Shown here piece by piece: positions 5,770 to 9,852 of a DNA stretch of 9,852 bases. The stretch spans positions 1-9,852 of the forward strand of contig JAJXTJ010000017.1 in NCBI GenBank assembly GCA_021783895.1, in the 5' to 3' direction. Under the pieces are notes generated by a model. It made no database searches. It was not told where the DNA came from and saw only the letters and a list, made by a program, of their open reading frames with translations. Source of the stretch: Pseudomonadota bacterium. GTDB lineage: Bacteria; Pseudomonadota; Gammaproteobacteria; Burkholderiales; Sulfuricellaceae. Positions within the stretch are counted from its first letter, which is position 1; each line of letters opens with the position of its first letter. The position numbers and the translations under genes are program-made.

Positions 5770-6708
5770 ATGCGCACGCTGATCTGCGGCTCCCTTGCCT
5801 ACGACACCATCATGGTGTTTCACGACCATTTCAAGAACCATATCCTGCCCGAGCAGATCCATATCCTCAACGTCGCCTTCCTGGTGCCGGACATGCGGCG
5901 CGAGTATGGCGGCTGCGCCGGCAACATTGCCTACAATCTGCAGATGATCGGCGGCGAACCACGGATCATGGCGACTGTGGGCGACGACTTCCAGCCCTAC
6001 GCGAATCGGCTGGAGAAGCTCGGCCTGGCGCAGGAGCATGTGCGCGGCGTGGCCGAAACCTTCACGGCGCAGGCCTTCATCACCACCGATCTGGCCGACA
6101 ACCAGATCACCGCTTTTCACCCCGGCGCCATGAATTTTTCCCATCACAACCATATTGGCGACGCGAAGAACATCGGCCTGGGCATCGTCGCGCCGGATGG
6201 CCGGGAAGGCATGATGCAGCATGCCCGCGAGTTCCGCGAAGCGGGGATTCCGTTCGTGTTCGATCCCGGCCAGGGCCTGCCGATGTTCGACGGCGGGGAG
6301 TTGCTGAACTTCGTCGAGATGGCGGATTACATCGCCCTCAACGACTACGAGGCGCAGCTGTTGCAGGAGCGCACCGGGCAGAAAATCGAGCAGTTGGCGA
6401 AACTTGTCAAGGCATTGATTGTCACACGAGGTGGGCAGGGCTCGGAGATTTATGCCGATGGTCAACGCCACGAAATCCCCTGCGTTAAAGCACGGGAGGT
6501 GGCCGATCCCACCGGTTGCGGCGATGCCTACCGGGCCGGCCTGTTGTACGGGATCGCTCGCGGCATGGACTGGCAGATCACCGGGCGGCTGGCTTCGCTG
6601 CTGGGCGCGGTCAAGATCGCCAGTCGCGGCGGGCAGAACCATACGCTGGCGCGCGAAGAGTTGCACTCGCGTTTTAAGGAACACTTCGGAATGAACCTTG
6701 AGGGTTAA
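5770..6708 (+). CDS. PfkB-family sugar/nucleoside kinase (ribokinase-like)
   Basis: A cytoplasmic 312-residue kinase of the PfkB/ribokinase family, a usual length. Visible motifs are the N-terminal strand LICGSLAYDTI (4-14), the substrate/lid GGCAGNIAYNL (47-57, the family's GG-x-x-x-N region) and the anion-hole/catalytic motif DPTGCGDAYRAG (246-257). Asp252 is the expected base that activates the acceptor hydroxyl. The family phosphorylates sugars or nucleosides with ATP; betaproteobacterial relatives are often labelled carbohydrate kinase or adenosine kinase, and the sequence alone does not settle the substrate. The ATG at 5770 is preceded by no strong Shine-Dalgarno; TATACT (5733-5738) is a possible -10 element without a clear -35. 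A decayed copy of its first ~30 codons lies at 940-1035. The lipoprotein gene follows after three bases and is probably co-transcribed. Confidence 0.88.
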   Translation: MRTLICGSLAYDTIMVFHDHFKNHILPEQIHILNVAFLVPDMRREYGGCAGNIAYNLQMIGGEPRIMATVGDDFQPYANRLEKLGLAQEHVRGVAETFTAQAFITTDLADNQITAFHPGAMNFSHHNHIGDAKNIGLGIVAPDGREGMMQHAREFREAGIPFVFDPGQGLPMFDGGELLNFVEMADYIALNDYEAQLLQERTGQKIEQLAKLVKALIVTRGGQGSEIYADGQRHEIPCVKAREVADPTGCGDAYRAGLLYGIARGMDWQITGRLASLLGAVKIASRGGQNHTLAREELHSRFKEHFGMNLEG

Positions 6709-6711
6709 AAA

Positions 6712-7173
6712 ATGAATACCAGATTGGTGAAATTGATTGCGGTTGCGGCGGCATCTGTCGCGGTGCTCGGCGGTTGTGCATCGAGCATGTCGGGAGGGGC
6801 TTATAGCCGCGAGCAGGCGCGTCAGGTTCAGGAAGTCCGAATGGGCATGGTGGAAAATGTGCGCCACGTCAAGATCGAAGGCACCAAGAGCCCGGTAGGA
6901 ACCGGTGCGGGTGCAGTGATCGGCGGCATCGCCGGCAGCAATGTCGGGGAAGGCAAGGGCAGCACCATCGCCACGATTCTGGGCGCCGTGGCCGGCGGCG
7001 TGGCCGGCTCCATGATCGAAGAGGGCGTGATGAGCAAGGATGGCCTGGAAATCACCGTCAAGCTGGACAACGGTCGCATGATCGCCGTAACCCAGGAAGC
7101 CGATGAACAGTTCAGGGTCGGTGAACGGGTACGGGTATTGTCTGGCGGCGGAGTCACGCGCGTCACTCATTGA
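6712..7173 (+). CDS. Glycine-zipper 2TM outer-membrane lipoprotein (SlyB/Pcp-like)
   Basis: A 153-residue lipoprotein. The signal peptide ends in a lipobox at Cys22 (VLGGC). Residues ~62-103 contain two glycine-rich helices (GTGAGAVIGGIAGSNVG and ATILGAVAGGVAGSMIEEG), the glycine-zipper 2TM pattern of SlyB/Pcp family proteins. A small beta-rich C-terminal domain (about 110-150) follows, ending in a hydrophilic ValThrHis tail. Family members sit in the outer membrane and SlyB is linked to envelope-stress protection; that role is family knowledge and not proven here. The ATG at 6712 has GAGGG (6700-6704) at ideal spacing, located inside the last codons of the kinase gene, so the two genes are probably expressed together although no functional link is obvious. 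Confidence 0.9.
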   Translation: MNTRLVKLIAVAAASVAVLGGCASSMSGGAYSREQARQVQEVRMGMVENVRHVKIEGTKSPVGTGAGAVIGGIAGSNVGEGKGSTIATILGAVAGGVAGSMIEEGVMSKDGLEITVKLDNGRMIAVTQEADEQFRVGERVRVLSGGGVTRVTH

Positions 7174-7184
7174 TGTTCCAGTAC

Positions 7185-7246
7185 GTAGGTCGAGCTTCAG
7201 CCCGCCAGAAGTAGGCGCCTCCATGTCGGCATGAATGCCGATCTAC
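7185..7246. repeat. Intergenic inverted repeat (GTAGGTCG...CGATCTAC type)
   Basis: GTAGGTCGAGCTTCAGCCCG (from 7185) and GTCGGCATGAATGCCGATC (from 7225, ending CTAC at 7246) form an imperfect inverted pair (15 of 22 positions). The right half alone is a near-perfect hairpin, TCGGCAT then ATGCCGA. It resembles a dispersed intergenic repeat (GTAGGTCGGCATTCATGCCGAC type) that I recall from beta- and gammaproteobacteria. It lies just after the lipoprotein gene and could protect or end its mRNA, but there is no T-run. Confidence 0.55.
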
Positions 7247-7282
7247 GGTTACACGTCTCAACATGATTGATTGCCGGGGCCG

Positions 7283-7315
7283 TTGTCATATAAATGTCAT
7301 TCTGCTGACATTTCG
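7283..7315 (+). promoter_or_regulatory. Candidate PhoB binding site (three half-sites at 11-bp spacing)
   Basis: TTGTCAT (7283-7289), ATGTCAT (7294-7300) and CTGACAT (7305-7311) begin exactly 11 bp apart with AT-rich linkers in two of the units. This is the arrangement of a Pho box (consensus CTGTCAT repeated every 11 bp and bound by phosphorylated PhoB). It lies 59-87 bp before the olsB start codon, and no -35 element is obvious, as expected for a Pho promoter. TAACAC (7319-7324) is a weak possible -10 element. Ornithine-lipid genes are phosphate-regulated in several bacteria, which supports the reading. Confidence 0.65.
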
Positions 7316-7334
7316 CCGTAACACACCTCGCTTA

Positions 7335-7369
7335 TTGTTCCTCCATCCATCAACGGACAGGAGGAACAA
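7335..7369 (+). promoter_or_regulatory. 5'-UTR hairpin burying the olsB Shine-Dalgarno
   Basis: TTGTTCCTCC (7335-7344) is perfectly complementary over ten bases to GGAGGAACAA (7360-7369), with a 15-base loop. The right arm contains the Shine-Dalgarno (AGGAGG, 7359-7364) and ends directly at the ATG (7370). In the mRNA the ribosome-binding site would be fully paired. The hairpin may act as a translational gate, temperature-sensitive element or target for a regulator, but which one cannot be seen. Confidence 0.6.
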
Positions 7370-8137
7370 ATGCAACTACAACAAGTACAGACGCCAGGCA
7401 GTGCGCTATCAAACAAGCTTTTTGTCTCTTACGCACGGTCAACGGATGAGGTGAAGGAGGCGCAACGCCTGCGCTACCAAGTGTTTGCGGGGGAAATGGG
7501 CGCACGCCTGTCGGCTGGAAATGCCGGACTGGATCGGGATATTTACGATCCGTTCTGCGAACACCTCCTGGTGCGCGACGGCGATACTGGTGAGGTGGTC
7601 GGCACTTATCGTATTCTCCCGCCGGATCGGGCAAAAAAAATTGGCGGGCTTTACTCGGCAAACGAGTTCGATCTTACCCGCCTGTTGCATCTTTCGCCCG
7701 GCATGGTGGAGGTGGGGCGTTCCTGTGTACATCCCGATTACCGCAAAGGTGCGGCCATCAGCCTGCTGTGGTCGGGCCTGGCGAAGTATATGCTTGGCCA
7801 CGGTTACGAATACCTGATGGGCTGTGCCAGCGTAAGCATGGCCGATGGTGGACACGCCGCCGCCAGCCTTTATAATAATCTCAGAGTCGACAACATGAGT
7901 CCCATCGAATGGCGCGTTTTCCCGCGTTGCCCGCTGCCCTTGGACAAGCTCGTTAGCGAGTCTACCGTGTCTGCCCCTCTTCCCCCGCTGCTCAAGGGAT
8001 ATTTGCAAGCAGGCGCTTACATTTGCGGCGATCCCGCCTGGGATCCCGATTTCAATACTGCGGACTTTCTGGTGCTGTTGCCCATGTCCAAGGTGAACGG
8101 GCGATATGCAAGACACTTCCTGGGAGCGGCCGCCTGA
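7370..8137 (+). CDS. olsB: Ornithine N-acyltransferase-like GNAT protein (OlsB type)
   Basis: A 255-residue acyltransferase of the OlsB/hemolysin-like GNAT family. OlsB transfers a 3-hydroxyacyl group from acyl carrier protein to the alpha-amino group of ornithine, giving lyso-ornithine lipid, the first step towards the phosphorus-free ornithine lipids. Visible family signatures are LRYQVFAGEMGA (34-45), DPFCEHLLV (60-68), VGTYRIL (77-83), EVGRSCVHPDYR (114-125) and YLMGCASV (148-155). The start ATG 7370 has a perfect AGGAGG five bases upstream, though buried in a hairpin. The gene overlaps the PlsC-like acyltransferase gene by 32 bp, the classical olsB-olsA pairing, and is preceded by a Pho-box-like array. 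Substrate identity (ornithine versus another amino acid such as glutamine or glycine) is inferred from the pairing. Confidence 0.8.
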   Translation: MQLQQVQTPGSALSNKLFVSYARSTDEVKEAQRLRYQVFAGEMGARLSAGNAGLDRDIYDPFCEHLLVRDGDTGEVVGTYRILPPDRAKKIGGLYSANEFDLTRLLHLSPGMVEVGRSCVHPDYRKGAAISLLWSGLAKYMLGHGYEYLMGCASVSMADGGHAAASLYNNLRVDNMSPIEWRVFPRCPLPLDKLVSESTVSAPLPPLLKGYLQAGAYICGDPAWDPDFNTADFLVLLPMSKVNGRYARHFLGAAA

Positions 8138-8939
8138 TCGGAGCAACGGTTTTCTGATCCGCATTGTGCGGCTGGTCCGGCTCGTTCTTCATCTGCTGGC
8201 GGGGGTGATCAAGGCGGCGCTGTTGTTTCCCCTGGTTGGCCGGGCCCGGCGCACAGAGTTAATCCGTTGCTGGTCGGTACGCGTGCTCGCCATTCTCCAC
8301 GTCAGGCTCAGCATCAAGGGCAGGGCGCCGGATATTTCGGCGGCGGGCGTAATGTTCGTCGCCAACCATATTTCCTGGCTGGATATTTACCTGCTCGATG
8401 CGGTATGCCCGGCGCGTTTTGTTGCCAAGGCCGAGGTGCGCGCCTGGCCGGTGATCGGCTGGCTGGCGGTAAAGATAGGAACTCTGTTCATCGAGAGAGC
8501 GAGGCGCCATGACACGGCGCGCGCCGGCCGGGAGGTAGTCGACGCCCTCAGACAAGGCGATTGCGTGGCGGTGTTTCCCGAGGGAACCACCAGCAACGGC
8601 ACATTGCTCCGACCGTTCCATGCCTCTTTGCTGCAATCGGCAATCAACAGCGGAGCCCGGCTCTGGCCGGTGGCGGTCCGTTACGTGCATCGCGATGGCA
8701 CGGCGAATTTATCCCCGGCTTATGTGGACGACATGAACTTCGGAGATTCCCTGTTCCGAATATTGAATGAGCCTGAAACGGAGGCGGAAATCACCTACCT
8801 TGCGCCGATACCGGTCCAGGGGCGTAGCCGGCGCGAACTGGCCGCGCTGGCGGAGCGGGCTATTGCCAGTGCGTTGAGCTTGACAGTGCCCGGCAGGAAA
8901 TCTGATAAACCTGCCTATCCTCCAACCGCACAGCCGTAA
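8106..8939 (+). CDS. olsA: 1-acyl-sn-glycerol-3-phosphate acyltransferase-like protein (PlsC family, OlsA type)
   Basis: A 277-residue membrane-associated acyltransferase. It has the PlsC catalytic motif H(x4)D (NHISWLD, His88 and Asp93), a later FPEGTTSNG block (157-165) and an N-terminal hydrophobic stretch (about 27-44). Next to olsB it most likely performs the second step of ornithine-lipid synthesis, O-acylation of lyso-ornithine lipid; a role as an ordinary lysophosphatidic acid acyltransferase is the alternative. The ATG lies inside the end of olsB (32-bp overlap), implying translational coupling. The last 80 bp overlap the convergent apaH gene. The final ~15 residues (Lys/Pro-rich) are not part of the conserved domain, so the overlapping part is probably dispensable. 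Confidence 0.8.
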   Translation: MQDTSWERPPDRSNGFLIRIVRLVRLVLHLLAGVIKAALLFPLVGRARRTELIRCWSVRVLAILHVRLSIKGRAPDISAAGVMFVANHISWLDIYLLDAVCPARFVAKAEVRAWPVIGWLAVKIGTLFIERARRHDTARAGREVVDALRQGDCVAVFPEGTTSNGTLLRPFHASLLQSAINSGARLWPVAVRYVHRDGTANLSPAYVDDMNFGDSLFRILNEPETEAEITYLAPIPVQGRSRRELAALAERAIASALSLTVPGRKSDKPAYPPTAQP

Positions 8940-9687
8940 GATCTCCCCCCCACAAGCAGCCGGTATCCAACGCCATCAGATTGCTGCGCACCTGAAGTCC
9001 CAGCGCCGACCAATGGCCGAAAATAATCGTGGTATCCGTGTTTTTCCGGTTGGGGGCTTCATACCAGGGCTGATGGCCCGCCGGGAAAATCTCCGGCGGC
9101 CCCTTGTGGTCGAATTCCATTTCCCCTTCCGGGGTACAGAAGCGCAACCGCGTCATCGCGTTGGTGATCATGCGCAGCCGCGCCATTCCGCGCAGCTCCT
9201 TGCTCCAGGCTTTGGGCTCGTTGCCGTACATGTGTTCGAAAAAATCGAGGTAATGCTTGCCTCGCAGTTCCTGCTCGACTTCGTGAGCGAGGGCGGCTGC
9301 GTTTTTAACCGACCACTGCGGCAGAAGGCCGGCGTGTACCAGCGCATAGTTGCCTTCGGCGTAAAACAGGCGCTGGTGGCGCAGCCAGTCGAGCAGTTCG
9401 GTGCGGTCCGGCGCCTCCAGCACTTGAGCGATCGTATCCTTGCGATGCGGTTTGACGAAGCCGTAGGCGACCGCCAGCAGGTGCAGGTAGTGGTTGCCGA
9501 GCACGACCACCGCCTTATCGCCCAGCGCCCTAGCCCAGCGCAGCACCGCCAGCGAATCCGGCCCGCGGTTGACCAGGTCGCCCACCAGCCACAGCCGGTC
9601 GCACGCGGGATCGAAGTCGATTTTTTGCAGCAGCAACTGCAACGCCTGAAAGCAGCCTTGAATGTCTCCGATGGCGTAAGTGGTCAT
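8860..9687 (-). CDS. apaH: Symmetrical bis(5'-nucleosyl)-tetraphosphatase
   Basis: A 275-residue cytoplasmic metallophosphatase (E. coli ApaH has 280) that splits Ap4A into two ADP and can decap Np4-capped RNA. Motifs: GDIQG (7-11; Asp8 metal ligand, Gln in place of the usual His as in some other ApaH), GDLVNRGPDS (36-45), GNHYLHLLAVA (64-74), HAGLLPQW, AWSKELRGMARLRMITNAMTRLRFC, FGHWSALG and ALDTGCLWGGDLTAVRLED. In the GNHD motif the Asp is replaced by Tyr67. The start ATG has no Shine-Dalgarno; just upstream on the coding strand are AT-rich bases and four 7-bp repeats. The 3' end overlaps olsA by 80 bp; the last ~14 residues lie beyond the usual domain end. Family assignment is confident. 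Confidence 0.93.
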   Translation of the reverse strand: MTTYAIGDIQGCFQALQLLLQKIDFDPACDRLWLVGDLVNRGPDSLAVLRWARALGDKAVVVLGNHYLHLLAVAYGFVKPHRKDTIAQVLEAPDRTELLDWLRHQRLFYAEGNYALVHAGLLPQWSVKNAAALAHEVEQELRGKHYLDFFEHMYGNEPKAWSKELRGMARLRMITNAMTRLRFCTPEGEMEFDHKGPPEIFPAGHQPWYEAPNRKNTDTTIIFGHWSALGLQVRSNLMALDTGCLWGGDLTAVRLEDRQVYQISCRALSSSTHWQ

Positions 9688-9697
9688 ATGCTAAGTG

Positions 9698-9725
9698 ATG
9701 GGTAATGGGTAATGGGTAATGGGTA
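9698..9725. repeat. Four perfect copies of a 7-bp tandem repeat (ATGGGTA)
   Basis: ATGGGTA occurs four times head to tail, at 9698, 9705, 9712 and 9719, ending ten bases upstream of the apaH start codon (apaH reads leftwards, so the repeat lies in its 5' leader). Short heptamer arrays can change copy number by slipped-strand mispairing. This one could alter spacing within the apaH leader or promoter. Confidence 0.75.
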
Positions 9726-9770
9726 TTTTACAGGGGGCGCCTTCCCCTATGTGATAAAATCAGCAAGCAG

Positions 9771-9826
9771 GATGGGTTGAGCGTTAGCGATACCCATCAT
9801 CCACATCACCCATCTCTCATCACCCA
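9771..9826. repeat. Inverted GATGGGT...ACCCATC repeat and CCCAT cluster
   Basis: GATGGGTTGAGCG (9771-9783) and CGATACCCATC (9788-9798) form an imperfect palindrome of a kind I recall from other proteobacterial intergenic regions (GATGGGT...ACCCATC). CCCA(T) motifs recur at about 15-bp spacing (9793, 9809, 9823) and are the complement of the ATGGGTA array 70 bp away. The whole 9695-9830 stretch could thus fold back on itself. No gene is visible from 9688 to the window end. Confidence 0.45.
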
Positions 9827-9852
9827 ATGCTTTCCCATCTCAATCCTCCGCA

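Noticed and set aside
5584..7224. 546-residue open frame on the minus strand
   Set aside because: It lies antisense to the well-supported kinase and glycine-zipper genes and has His/Arg/Gln-rich, low-meaning sequence typical of shadow frames in GC-rich DNA.
9013..9705. 230-residue open frame on the plus strand
   Set aside because: It is antisense to apaH, which has all its family motifs; the plus-strand translation matches nothing I recognise.
9698..9826. CRISPR-like array
   Set aside because: The units are 7 bp without spacers and the later CCCAT motifs are too short and irregular; no cas genes are present.

Overview
The window looks like a chromosomal segment of a Gram-negative betaproteobacterium, perhaps of the Nitrosomonadales (this placement is an inference). 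The pointers are the style of the GcvPB, DgkA and ApaH proteins, lipoprotein signals, a CPBP-type protein-sorting pair, ornithine-lipid genes and short palindromic repeats between genes. There is no tRNA, rRNA, CRISPR array or transposase.

Left part (1-918): the 3' end of gcvPB (glycine cleavage P-protein, subunit 2) overlaps dgkA (diacylglycerol kinase). Just after dgkA lies a decayed 93-bp copy of the 5' end of the PfkB-family kinase gene whose intact version sits 4.8 kb further on. The DNA between the two copies therefore looks like an insertion or rearranged block.

Inserted block (about 1036-5770): it starts with intergenic palindromes, then a lipoprotein with three fibronectin III domains and a formylglycine-generating-enzyme-like domain that lacks both catalytic cysteines. 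Next is an exported alpha/alpha-toroid (prenyltransferase/squalene-cyclase-like) protein with a choice-of-anchor-U-like region and a JDVT-CTERM-type sorting tail. Its stop codon overlaps the start of a small CPBP (glutamic-type) intramembrane protease, the probable dedicated sorting enzyme MrtJ. A near-perfect intrinsic terminator lies inside the first codons of this protease gene, which suggests that protease supply is limited relative to its substrate.

Middle part (5770-7173): the intact PfkB-family kinase and a glycine-zipper outer-membrane lipoprotein, closely spaced.

Right part (7174-9852): a two-gene operon for ornithine-lipid synthesis (olsB-olsA). It is preceded by three PhoB-like half-sites at exact 11-bp spacing and by a 10-bp perfect hairpin that buries the olsB Shine-Dalgarno. 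The layout suggests phosphate-starvation control of membrane-lipid replacement, with an extra translational gate. apaH (diadenosine tetraphosphatase) lies convergent to olsA, overlaps it by 80 bp, and carries a Tyr in place of the Asp of the GNHD motif. A 7-bp tandem repeat and inverted repeats lie immediately upstream of apaH.

The most interesting items are the JDVT-CTERM/MrtJ pair with its intragenic terminator, the Pho-box plus Shine-Dalgarno hairpin ahead of olsBA, and the PfkB fragment marking the edge of the inserted block.
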